From the NCBI GenBank assembly GCA_017379255.1, contig JAFNWZ010000374.1, forward strand, positions 1 to 5,840: 5,840 nucleotides of DNA, given 5' to 3'. This DNA comes from Akkermansia sp. Its GTDB lineage: Bacteria > Verrucomicrobiota > Verrucomicrobiia > Verrucomicrobiales > Akkermansiaceae. The position numbers and the translations under genes are program-made. The notes below the pieces were generated by a model. That model made no database searches, was not told the DNA's origin, and saw only the letters and a list, made by a program, of their open reading frames with translations. Shown piece by piece: positions 1 through 5,818 of the stretch (positions are counted from its first letter, which is position 1; each line of letters opens with the position of its first letter).

Positions 1-130
1 GCGTGCTAACGCACGCTTGCACCTGCCTAACATCTGTCGCCCACTGCCGTGGGCTATGAATTCCGCTCGCTTCCGCCTTCGCTAAAGCTACGCCGTGACA
101 GGACGCTCGCCGCTAAACAATTTAGCAGCG
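1..130. repeat. Cluster of short GC-rich hairpins, no gene
   Basis: Three inverted repeats lie close together. GCGTGC/GCACGC (1-6 and 11-16, loop TAAC) and GCCCAC/GTGGGC (39-44 and 49-54, loop TGCC) are perfect. CGCCGCTAAA/TTTAGCAGCG (108-117 and 121-130, loop CAA) has one mismatch. Two 7-mers also occur twice: CGCTCGC (64-70, 104-110) and CGCTAAA (80-86, 111-117). No hairpin is followed by a T run, so they do not look like intrinsic terminators. The density of small palindromes suggests a dispersed intergenic repeat (REP-like), cut by the window edge. That identity is inference. No coding frame here looks real. Confidence 0.5.
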
Positions 131-193
131 TATTGTCAATTTGCTGTGCTACAAGAATTTGAAAGCAGTCCTAATGAAACGTTGGGACACATG

Positions 194-202
194 TGATATA
201 AT
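194..202 (+). promoter_or_regulatory. Extended -10 promoter candidate upstream of GH95
   Basis: The bases TGATATAAT form a perfect extended -10 (TGn followed by TATAAT at 197-202). No good -35 box is found 16-18 bases upstream, as is usual for extended -10 promoters. The 8-bp palindrome CACATGTG (188-195) overlaps the TG and could be a regulator site, but this is speculative. Transcription would begin near 209, giving a leader of about 130 bases before the GH95 ATG. Confidence 0.45.
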
Positions 203-220
203 TGAAGACCGCTCCCGATT

Positions 221-249
221 TTGATTGCCACACCGGCGCTCTTTATGAT
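221..249 (+). promoter_or_regulatory. Sigma70-type promoter candidate for GH95
   Basis: TTGATT (221-226) and TATGAT (244-249) are separated by exactly 17 bases. They match the -35 consensus at 4 of 6 and the -10 consensus at 5 of 6 positions. A start near 256 would give a leader of about 80 bases. It may act in tandem with the extended -10 candidate at 194-202. Confidence 0.5.
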
Positions 250-338
250 AAAACTAGTCGGATGGGTTCTGGCAAAACAGCCACCGAGCCCGGTCTGGCG
301 TGCATTTGCGCGTTGTCACTTTCTTTATCTATTCACAC

Positions 339-2789
339 ATGAAACGAGTATTATCAAGCCTGATGCTATCCCTCACCGCCTTTGCCGCGGCAGAGGACTA
401 TTCATCCTCCGACCATTTGTGGTACTTGAAACCAGCTGTAGTACCCAACCACCCCCTTCCCTGGTCAGCCATGCCGCCCACTACCGGGAATATCCCGGGC
501 AAGCAGAACAAGGACACATGGGAAAGCCAGACGCTGCCGGTTGGCAACGGCCGCATCGGCGGCACCGTGTACGGCGGTGACCGGCTTGATTGCGTGGTGC
601 TCAACGAAGTGAGTCTCTGGACCGGCGGCGAGAACCAGCCGGGCAATGGCAAGGGATATGTATATGGGCCCAAGGCAGATGGAAACACCTTCGGCAATTA
701 CCAGCCCTTTGCCAATCTGTATGTGGCACTGAACTACAAAGGAAGTCCCACCCGGTACAGCCGTGCCCTGGACCTTCGCCGGGCCGAAGCCACCGTCACT
801 TTCAACGCCAATGGGGTACGCTACAAGCGGAGCTGCTTTGCCAGCCGTCCGGATGATGTGATGGTCTACACGGTGGAAGCCGACAAGCCCGGTGCCATTT
901 CAACCGACATCACCCTTGCGCCCTACCACGACGTCCACTACACCCATGAGGGCAACACACTCATCATGCGCGGCACCCTGGCCAACGGCGAAGTCTTTGA
1001 AGGCCGCCTGCATGTGAGCCACAAGGGAGGTCACATCAACATCACCGCACCGGAAGGGGATGTAGCCGTGAAGTACAGCGGCAGAGGCGATGGTCAGCAA
1101 CCGTCCATTTCTGCCCACTTGCTGCCCCATGTGGAAGTACAGGGGGCAGATTCGGTCACCATCTATGTTTCCATGGCCACCAACTACAAGATGAGCTACA
1201 AGGATAACTGGAAGGGTGAAGACCCGGCCCTGCACAACCAGGCCGTTATCGCCAACGCTCTTACCAAGGGGGTGGAGGCCATCCGCACCGCTCACCGCAA
1301 CGCCCATGCCGCCTACTATGACCGCATGAGCCTCGACCTGGGCAAAACCCCGGAAATCCTGGCAAGTTCCCCCACCGACCTGCGTCTGGATTCCTACCGC
1401 ATCCGCTACGACTACGGGGTCAGGACAAGCGACCCGGACCTGGAGGAACTCATCTACAACTACGGGCGCTACGTCCTGATTGCCGGTTCCCAGCCCGGCA
1501 ACCTGCCAGTTAACCTGCAAGGCATCTGGAATAACAAGGTGCATGCCCCCTGGGCCTGCGATTACCACAACAACATCAACCTCCAGATGTGCTACTGGGG
1601 TGCGGAAGTGGCGAACCTGGCCGAATGCCACCAGCCGCTCATCGACTTCATCCGCGCCATGGAAGAGCCCCTCTCCCTCAGCACGAAGAAGCAATTCGGC
1701 AACCACGTGCGCGGCTGGACAACCCGCATTTCCCAGAATCCCTGGGGCGCTGGCGGCTGGGTGAAGTGGAACCCGCCCGTCAATGCCTGGTATGCCCTGC
1801 ACCTCTGGGACCGCTACCTGTATTCCCTGGATAAGGAATACCTGCGCCAGGTGGCCTACCCCATTCTGAAAAACATCTGCCATTTCTGGGAAGACGAACT
1901 CAAGGAAATCGGCGCTGCCGGCAAGGGGCTCAAGACCCGCAAGAACGAAAAGTCCCCCGTGCTGGACCTCACCGTTGCCCAGCACCCCGAACTGTCAGAA
2001 ATCAAGGAGGGTTCACTGGTATGCCCCATGGGCTGGTCTCACGAGTGGGGCCCGCTCGAAGACGGCTGCGCCCATGACCAGCAGCTCATCTGGGAACTCT
2101 TTGACAACACCGCCCGCGCGGCGGCCATCCTCGGCGTAGATGCAGAGTGGGCTGCCGGGCTCACCGCCAAGCGCGACCGCCTGGTCGGCAACCGCATCGG
2201 CCGCGACGGTTATCTCCAGGAATGGATTGTAGACCGCCCGAACATGGTGACAGGCCAGCGCCACACCTCGCACCTCATCGGAGTCTTCCCCGGCACTTCC
2301 ATTTCCATGGAACGCACACCGGACTTTGCCAAGGCGGCCATGAAGAGCCTGGAGCTGCGCGGCCTGACCAAGGACAACCGCCGCAGCTGGACCTGGCCGT
2401 GGCGCACCGCGCTGTGGGCCCGTTTCCACAATGAGGACAAGGCATACAGCATGGTCCAGCACTATATCCGCTACAATGTGCTCGACAACCTCTTCGGCAA
2501 CCACCCGCCCATGCAGATGGACGGCACCTTCGGCATGACCGGCGGCATGAGCGAAATGCTCATCCAGAGCCACGCCGGCGTCATCGACCTGCTGCCGGCC
2601 GTGCCAGTGGCATGGAAGGATGGCTGCGTGCGCGGCATTCGTGCCCGCGGCAATATCACCGTGGACATGAGCTGGAAGAACGGACAGGTAACCAGCTACA
2701 AACTCACCACCACCACGCCGGAGCCGGCACCCGTCACCGTGAAGGTCAATGGCCAGCGCAAGCAGGTAACGCCCGAGTTTGTCAGATAA
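339..2789 (+). CDS. Secreted GH95 alpha-L-fucosidase
   Basis: An 816-residue glycoside hydrolase of family GH95, whose members mostly remove terminal alpha-1,2-linked L-fucose with inversion and typically have about 750-850 residues. The ATG at 339 is preferred to an in-frame GTG at 300 because it puts a signal peptide first: K2 R3, a hydrophobic run, then an AAA/ED cleavage site near residue 18, with no lipobox. Family motifs follow: [10 protein letters not shown] (66-75), [10 protein letters not shown] (88-97), DYHNNINLQ (408-416), SHEWGP (567-572), HLIGVFPG (from 645) and MDGTFG (from 727). H410, N412, N414, E569, H645 and D728 appear to match the active-site His, Asn, Asn, general acid Glu, His and Asp known from Bifidobacterium AfcA; this alignment is by eye. 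The product is probably periplasmic or surface-associated. The start has no Shine-Dalgarno sequence. Exact linkage preference (fucose or L-galactose) cannot be read from sequence. Confidence 0.93.
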   Translation: MKRVLSSLMLSLTAFAAAEDYSSSDHLWYLKPAVVPNHPLPWSAMPPTTGNIPGKQNKDTWESQTLPVGNGRIGGTVYGGDRLDCVVLNEVSLWTGGENQPGNGKGYVYGPKADGNTFGNYQPFANLYVALNYKGSPTRYSRALDLRRAEATVTFNANGVRYKRSCFASRPDDVMVYTVEADKPGAISTDITLAPYHDVHYTHEGNTLIMRGTLANGEVFEGRLHVSHKGGHINITAPEGDVAVKYSGRGDGQQPSISAHLLPHVEVQGADSVTIYVSMATNYKMSYKDNWKGEDPALHNQAVIANALTKGVEAIRTAHRNAHAAYYDRMSLDLGKTPEILASSPTDLRLDSYRIRYDYGVRTSDPDLEELIYNYGRYVLIAGSQPGNLPVNLQGIWNNKVHAPWACDYHNNINLQMCYWGAEVANLAECHQPLIDFIRAMEEPLSLSTKKQFGNHVRGWTTRISQNPWGAGGWVKWNPPVNAWYALHLWDRYLYSLDKEYLRQVAYPILKNICHFWEDELKEIGAAGKGLKTRKNEKSPVLDLTVAQHPELSEIKEGSLVCPMGWSHEWGPLEDGCAHDQQLIWELFDNTARAAAILGVDAEWAAGLTAKRDRLVGNRIGRDGYLQEWIVDRPNMVTGQRHTSHLIGVFPGTSISMERTPDFAKAAMKSLELRGLTKDNRRSWTWPWRTALWARFHNEDKAYSMVQHYIRYNVLDNLFGNHPPMQMDGTFGMTGGMSEMLIQSHAGVIDLLPAVPVAWKDGCVRGIRARGNITVDMSWKNGQVTSYKLTTTTPEPAPVTVKVNGQRKQVTPEFVR

Positions 2790-2812
2790 GACCTCACCCA
2801 TTTCCCCAACCC

Positions 2813-2856
2813 ATCAGGCATGCGGCCCCGGACTCTGCATGCCTGATTTTTATTTT
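2813..2856 (+). terminator. Intrinsic terminator after the GH95 gene
   Basis: A perfect 11-bp stem, ATCAGGCATGC (2813-2823) with GCATGCCTGAT (2837-2847), has a 13-base loop and runs directly into TTTTATTTT. It begins 23 bases after the GH95 stop codon. It should isolate the GH95 transcript from fucU, which has its own promoter just downstream. Confidence 0.88.
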
Positions 2857-2860
2857 GTAT

Positions 2861-2889
2861 TTGACTCGCGCGCGTGGGTGTGGCAAGAT
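2861..2889 (+). promoter_or_regulatory. Promoter candidate for fucU-queD
   Basis: TTGACT (2861-2866, 5 of 6) is followed after 17 bases by CAAGAT (2884-2889, 3 of 6). The predicted start, about 2896, is only about 3 bases before the fucU ATG at 2899, so the mRNA would be nearly leaderless. That agrees with the lack of any Shine-Dalgarno sequence. The weak -10 box limits confidence. Confidence 0.45.
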
Positions 2890-2898
2890 AACGGCACT

Positions 2899-3321
2899 AT
2901 GTTAAAAGGAATTTCCCCTGTTGTATCCCCTGCACTGCTCAAGATTCTGGCTGAAATGGGTCATGGCGACGAAATCGTGATTTCCGACGCCCATTTCCCG
3001 GCCCACACGTTCTGCAGCACCGTGGTCCGCGCCGATGGTCTGGGGGCAGATACCCTGCTCAAAGGCATCATTCCCCTGTTCGAGCTGGACAGCTACGCCA
3101 CTCCGGTCATCATGATGGAAGCCGTGCCGGGTGACACCCTCGACCCCGCCGTGGAAGCCAAGTACCGCACCGCCATGGGCTACGAAGGCACCATCGAACG
3201 CGTAGAGCGCTACGCTTTCTATGAGCGCGCCAAGCAGGCCTACGCCTGTGTCATCTCCGGCGAAACCGCCAAGTATGGCAACATCATCCTCAAGAAGGGT
3301 GTGACCCCCATCTGCGACTGA
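2899..3321 (+). CDS. fucU: L-fucose mutarotase (FucU, RbsD/FucU family)
   Basis: A 140-residue protein that closely follows Escherichia coli FucU, which is the same length. FucU interconverts the alpha and beta anomers of L-fucose in the cytoplasm and so feeds fucose isomerase. Conserved blocks include the N-terminal [17 protein letters not shown] with catalytic-type H22, SDAHFPAH with D30, RADG (44-47), PLFELDSY (59-66), GDTLDP (78-83), FYERA (107-111) and AKYGN-LKKG near the end. The frame stays open upstream to 2779, but the ATG at 2899 matches the family N-terminus exactly, whereas the extension runs through the GH95 terminator. The gene follows a secreted fucosidase, which supports a role with L-fucose. 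It is 4 bases from the queD-like gene and probably shares its mRNA. RbsD-type ribose specificity is much less likely given the FucU-like core. Confidence 0.95.
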   Translation: MLKGISPVVSPALLKILAEMGHGDEIVISDAHFPAHTFCSTVVRADGLGADTLLKGIIPLFELDSYATPVIMMEAVPGDTLDPAVEAKYRTAMGYEGTIERVERYAFYERAKQAYACVISGETAKYGNIILKKGVTPICD

Positions 3322-3325
3322 TACA

Positions 3326-3775
3326 ATGTACCGCATCTGCAAAAGCATCGAGCTGGAAAGCGGGCACCTGCTCTCCAAACACCCCGGCAACTGCCAGTTC
3401 CCGCACGGGCACACCCGCAGCGTAGAGCTGGTCTTTGCCGCCGAAACGCTCGATGAGCACGAAATGGTCATGGATTTCAAGGCCATCAAGGAGATGATGG
3501 GCGCTTTCCTGGAACAGTTTGACCACGCGCTGTGCATGAACACAGCCGACCCGAACTACGAAAAGTTCCGCGCCATCTACGGCGACCGCATCATCCCCTT
3601 TGAGCAGCACGACCCCACCAGCGAGGCCATGGCCCGCGTGGTGTACGAGCACGCCGCTGCTGCACTGAAACGAGCCCAGGCGGGCAACTGCACCTTCCCG
3701 GTGCGGGATTGTGTGCGTCTGGAGCGTGTGCGCGTCTGGGAAACCAGCAGCAGCTGGGCTGAATACGAGGCATAA
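3326..3775 (+). CDS. queD: QueD/PTPS family: 6-carboxytetrahydropterin synthase
   Basis: A 149-residue member of the 6-pyruvoyl-tetrahydropterin synthase/QueD family. These zinc enzymes act on 7,8-dihydroneopterin triphosphate; bacterial QueD makes 6-carboxytetrahydropterin for queuosine. Predicted zinc ligands are H14 (SGHLL) and H27/H29 in C23-x3-HGH, where C23 is the expected catalytic cysteine. D66-H67 (FDHALCMN) and E139 (WETSSSWAEY) fit the other catalytic positions, and the conserved DPTSE block is present. It is longer than E. coli QueD (121), mainly because of an extra segment between about residues 69 and 100 and one before the C-terminus. It starts 4 bases after the fucU stop with no Shine-Dalgarno sequence, so translation may be coupled to fucU. 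A PTPS-like paralogue with a different pterin product cannot be excluded, since no other queuosine gene is in view. Confidence 0.87.
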   Translation: MYRICKSIELESGHLLSKHPGNCQFPHGHTRSVELVFAAETLDEHEMVMDFKAIKEMMGAFLEQFDHALCMNTADPNYEKFRAIYGDRIIPFEQHDPTSEAMARVVYEHAAAALKRAQAGNCTFPVRDCVRLERVRVWETSSSWAEYEA

Positions 3776-3776
3776 T

Positions 3777-3804
3777 GCAAATTTCAGATTGCAGAATGCA
3801 GAAT
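3777..3804. repeat. Degenerate heptamer array, four units
   Basis: Just after the queD stop, four 7-base units run head to tail: GCAAATT, TCAGATT, GCAGAAT, GCAGAAT. The last two are identical and the first two are diverged. The array is non-coding and lies before the convergent terminator. Confidence 0.5.
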
Positions 3805-3841
3805 AAAAAGCAAGGTCGCGGCTTCCGCCGCTCCTGGTAAG

Positions 3842-3876
3842 AAAAAAAGCTCTGAGAAAGTTCTCAGAGCTTTTTT
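3842..3876. terminator. Bidirectional intrinsic terminator between queD and tmk
   Basis: A GCTCTGAGAA/TTCTCAGAGC stem (3849-3858 and 3861-3870) is flanked by seven A on the left and six T on the right, so it reads as a hairpin with a T run on both strands. In practice the innermost pairs would open to leave a loop of about 6 bases. It lies between convergent genes and can end the fucU-queD transcript from the left and the tmk transcript from the right. Confidence 0.9.
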
Positions 3877-3885
3877 ACATATTCC

Positions 3886-3902
3886 CCTCGCCTTTGGCGA
3901 GG
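3886..3902. repeat. Perfect 7-bp GC hairpin, CCTCGCC/GGCGAGG
   Basis: CCTCGCC (3886-3892) and GGCGAGG (3896-3902) pair perfectly around a TTT loop, just beyond the bidirectional terminator. No T run follows on either strand. A second inverted repeat, TTGCGCG/CGCGCAA (3916-3922 and 3942-3948), and a smaller GCGGC/GCCGC hairpin (3818-3831) sit in the same gap. They may help block convergent read-through or be remnants of dispersed repeats; the sequence does not decide between these. Confidence 0.45.
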
Positions 3903-3950
3903 CCGACATCTCGATTTGCGCGGATTCCCTAATTATGCCAACGCGCAACT

Positions 3951-3971
3951 TAATCACTAATCACTAATTAG
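3951..3971. repeat. Three-unit heptamer repeat at the tmk 3' end
   Basis: TAATCAC, TAATCAC and TAATTAG follow one another. The last unit overlaps the tmk stop codon (3968-3970 on the minus strand). Two units are identical and the third is diverged, the same period of 7 as the array at 3777-3804. Confidence 0.5.
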
Positions 3972-4600
3972 ATTCCCAATTCTTCCTGGATGATTTCACG
4001 AATCTGCGCGTGCACCTCATCCACCGTGCCGTCTGCCTCCACCCGGTGCAGCCAGGGCATTTCCATGGCAGAATAGATTGCGGCGCAGTCGGAGAGGAAT
4101 TTCTCATTCTCGAACGCATCCTTGCCATTCCCGCGGGCGTGCATACGCTCCTGCGAGAGTTCAATCGGGATATCCAGCCACAGCGCCACATCCGGCACAG
4201 TGGCAAACGCCTCATTCCATTCGCGGATTTCCTCCACATTGGCACCGCTGGCGCCCTGGTAGGCCATCATGGAAAGGTAGTAGCGGTCCAGCAGCACCCA
4301 CTTGCCAGCCTGCAGCGAGGGTTCAATCACCTCGCGCACATGCTCCCGGCGGTCCTGCAGCAGGCAGGCAATCTCCTCATCAATCGAAAGGCGGTCACCC
4401 GCCATGGCAGCCTCGCGCACACGCATGCCCCAGGGGCCGCGGGTCGGCTCAAAACCAGTCACTACTTCAATGCCACGGGAGCGCAGATAACGGGCCAGCA
4501 ATTCCACCTGCGTTGACTTGCCCGTGCCGTCAATGCCTTCAAATACAACCAATGAACCTCTTAGGTGAGGAGAATCAGATTCCATAGCGGGGTTGACCAT
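3968..4600 (-). CDS. tmk: Thymidylate kinase (dTMP kinase)
   Basis: A 210-residue P-loop kinase that phosphorylates dTMP to dTDP in the cytoplasm, an essential step of dTTP synthesis. E. coli Tmk has 213 residues. The P-loop GIDGTGKST is at 22-30, the dTMP-pocket motif DRYYLSMMAYQG at 105-116, and a LID-like arginine region (R152, R156) precedes the C-terminal helices. In place of the common TREPGGT motif the protein has EPTRGPWG (51-58), a variant also seen in divergent Tmk groups. The ATG at 4598-4600 is chosen because a G-rich stretch (GGGGGG) lies about 6 bases upstream and the length fits. An in-frame ATG at 4583-4585 would also leave a complete domain, and the frame stays open upstream to 4702 without family similarity. 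It is convergent with queD and divergent from the GT2-like gene, so probably monocistronic within this window. Confidence 0.92.
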   Translation of the reverse strand: MVNPAMESDSPHLRGSLVVFEGIDGTGKSTQVELLARYLRSRGIEVVTGFEPTRGPWGMRVREAAMAGDRLSIDEEIACLLQDRREHVREVIEPSLQAGKWVLLDRYYLSMMAYQGASGANVEEIREWNEAFATVPDVALWLDIPIELSQERMHARGNGKDAFENEKFLSDCAAIYSAMEMPWLHRVEADGTVDEVHAQIREIIQEELGI

Positions 4601-4684
4601 AGCACACCCCCCACACCGCTGCAAGCCTAAAGTGTTGAAAAAACAAAGAAATACCGACTTTGCGACAGCAGCCGTTCTTTTACC

Positions 4685-4713
4685 TTGCCAAATCCACCGC
4701 AAAACCGCATAAT
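4685..4713 (+). promoter_or_regulatory. Sigma70-type promoter for the GT2-like gene
   Basis: TTGCCA (4685-4690) and CATAAT (4708-4713) are exactly 17 bases apart, each matching consensus at 5 of 6 positions. The expected start, about 4720, coincides with the GTG codon, predicting a leaderless mRNA. The -10 box sits inside the small palindrome GCATAATGC (4707-4715). The 119-base divergent gap 4601-4719 must also hold the tmk promoter, for which I see no convincing pair of boxes. Confidence 0.6.
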
Positions 4714-4719
4714 GCTTGC

Positions 4720-5619
4720 GTGTCTAACATCTGTGCTATCATCGTTCACAAACCGCAGCAGGAAAATCTGCAGACCTGCCTGAACCGCCTCCAGCAGCAG
4801 ACCCGGCAACCGGAAAGTATCCTCGTGGTCTCTCCGGAGCAGGAGCTCCCCCTCCCGGAGTCCATTCACCAGCTGCAGGTAGATGGCGTGCATGGCAGCA
4901 TGGGCGCTGCCGCCAAGGGGCTCGAGTACGCATTCCTGACCCTGCAGGCAGATGCCGCCTGGGTGCTGGCAGACCGCACCCTGCCCCGCCCGGCTGCACT
5001 GGAGCAACTACTGGCAGCAAAGACAGATGCCAGAACCATCTGCCTCGGAATGATGATTGACCCGGCGCAGGGAGACGAACTCAGCCACCCCATCAGCATT
5101 CCCGGCAAGCGTCCCGGGGTGTGGGTTCCCATCACCCGCAAGGCAGACCTGCCAGCCGGCCCCGCCATCCCCTGCCGCAACGGCTCCTACGGCGCCCTTA
5201 TCTCCCGCGAGGCATGGGAGACAGTAGGCACCCCGGCAGAACTGCTGCACACCCAGGGCGGAGCCACATATTCCTGGGAAATCCAGCAGGCTGGCTACCA
5301 GCTCGCCACCATACCCGGAGCAGAAATCGAGCACCCCACGGCTCCCAGACCGCTCATTCACTACCGCCTGGCCAGCCGGTCCTACTTCTACGAACCGGGA
5401 ATTCCCATCGAACGACAATACTACAAAATGCGCAACTGGGCATGGTTGCACCGTCTGCAAGCCCCCCGCAACTATCCGGGGCGTCTCGCGCTCTGCGGCG
5501 TCTACATCCTTTTCTCCCTCAACGCCATGCTGCAAAGCAACGAACTGGGAATCAAACGGGTGTACAACCTCTTCCGCGCGCTGCACAACGGCTTTTATGG
5601 CAAATTACGCCCCTATTAA
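4720..5619 (+). CDS. GT2-fold glycosyltransferase-like protein, probable pseudoenzyme
   Basis: A 299-residue protein with the layout of family 2 glycosyltransferases of the rhamnosyl/galactofuranosyl type. These normally move a nucleotide-activated sugar onto cell-envelope glycans at the inner membrane face. Recognisable parts are the first strand CAIIVHKP (5-12), the LxxCLxxLxxQ helix (17-27), VV at 36-37, GSMGAAAKGLEYA (59-71), LPRPAALEQLL (88-98), SYGALISREAW (156-166), QQAGY (189-193) and a C-terminal YYKMRNWAWLHR. The usual acidic motifs are changed: S38-P39 where VVDN is typical, A84-D85-R86 where a D-D-D triad is expected, and Q179-G180-G181-A182-T183-Y184 in place of the DDxEY catalytic-base motif. 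GTG at 4720 is chosen because the fold begins there and the promoter ends just before it; the frame extends to a TTG at 4660, which lies upstream of the promoter. There is no signal peptide, and one weak hydrophobic stretch near the C-terminus (about 251-262). Function is unknown. Confidence 0.75.
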   Translation: MSNICAIIVHKPQQENLQTCLNRLQQQTRQPESILVVSPEQELPLPESIHQLQVDGVHGSMGAAAKGLEYAFLTLQADAAWVLADRTLPRPAALEQLLAAKTDARTICLGMMIDPAQGDELSHPISIPGKRPGVWVPITRKADLPAGPAIPCRNGSYGALISREAWETVGTPAELLHTQGGATYSWEIQQAGYQLATIPGAEIEHPTAPRPLIHYRLASRSYFYEPGIPIERQYYKMRNWAWLHRLQAPRNYPGRLALCGVYILFSLNAMLQSNELGIKRVYNLFRALHNGFYGKLRPY

Positions 5620-5641
5620 ATGCGAATTTTCAAAATTTGTC

Positions 5642-5669
5642 TTTACAAATGGGCAAATACCGCTATAAT
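5642..5669 (+). promoter_or_regulatory. Near-consensus sigma70 promoter at the right end
   Basis: TTTACA (5642-5647, 5 of 6) and a perfect TATAAT (5664-5669) are 16 bases apart; transcription would start around 5676. An inverted repeat, ATTTGT-CTTT-ACAAAT (5635-5650), overlaps the -35 box. A second, GCGTC-CC-GACGC (5672-5683), covers the start site. Either could be an operator or, for the second, a 5' hairpin. This is the strongest promoter match in the window, yet no obvious gene follows before the edge. Confidence 0.65.
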
Positions 5670-5746
5670 CTGCGTCCCGACGCTTAAGTTTCTATAGAAC
5701 AAACACAAACATATCACCAAATAAACCTTTTAAGTGATAGCGTATT

Positions 5747-5818
5747 ATGTTATTGATTGTATGTTTAGTAATTTGGGGCGTTGGCGACTTGTTCAACGGC
5801 TTGACGGGTAGAAGATAA
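5747..5818 (+). CDS. Possible 23-residue hydrophobic small protein
   Basis: An ATG-to-TAA frame of 23 codons lies about 70 bases after the predicted start of the promoter at 5642-5669. The product begins MLLIVCLVIWGVGDLF and ends GLTGRR. That is a hydrophobic run of roughly 11-15 residues followed by two arginines, as in tiny single-pass membrane proteins. No Shine-Dalgarno sequence is evident, but most genes here lack one. I do not recognise the protein. It could equally be chance, part of a leader, or overlap an RNA gene that continues beyond the window. No other convincing gene is seen in 5620-5840. Confidence 0.3.
   Translation: MLLIVCLVIWGVGDLFNGLTGRR

Noticed and set aside
221..580. 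Forward 119-codon frame starting TTG before GH95
   Set aside because: It overlaps the GH95 signal peptide region in another frame, begins inside the promoter, and has no family features.
900..1985. 361-codon open frame on the minus strand inside the GH95 gene
   Set aside because: It lies fully antisense to a confidently identified GH95 gene, and GC-biased third positions commonly leave such long antisense frames open. Its translation is low-complexity (Val/Gly/Ala-rich) with no motif.
2013..2801. 262-codon minus-strand frame overlapping the GH95 3' half
   Set aside because: Same cause: a composition-driven shadow of the GH95 gene with no recognisable domain and no independent promoter.
2779..2898. 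40-residue N-terminal extension of fucU
   Set aside because: It would be translated across the GH95 terminator and the fucU promoter, and E. coli FucU starts exactly at the residue encoded at 2899.
3951..3971. Possible CRISPR-like array
   Set aside because: The units are 7 bases with no spacers, so this is a short tandem repeat and not a CRISPR array.
4601..4702. 34-residue N-terminal extension of tmk
   Set aside because: The extension is not family-like, overlaps the divergent promoter region, and the protein from 4600 already has the normal length.
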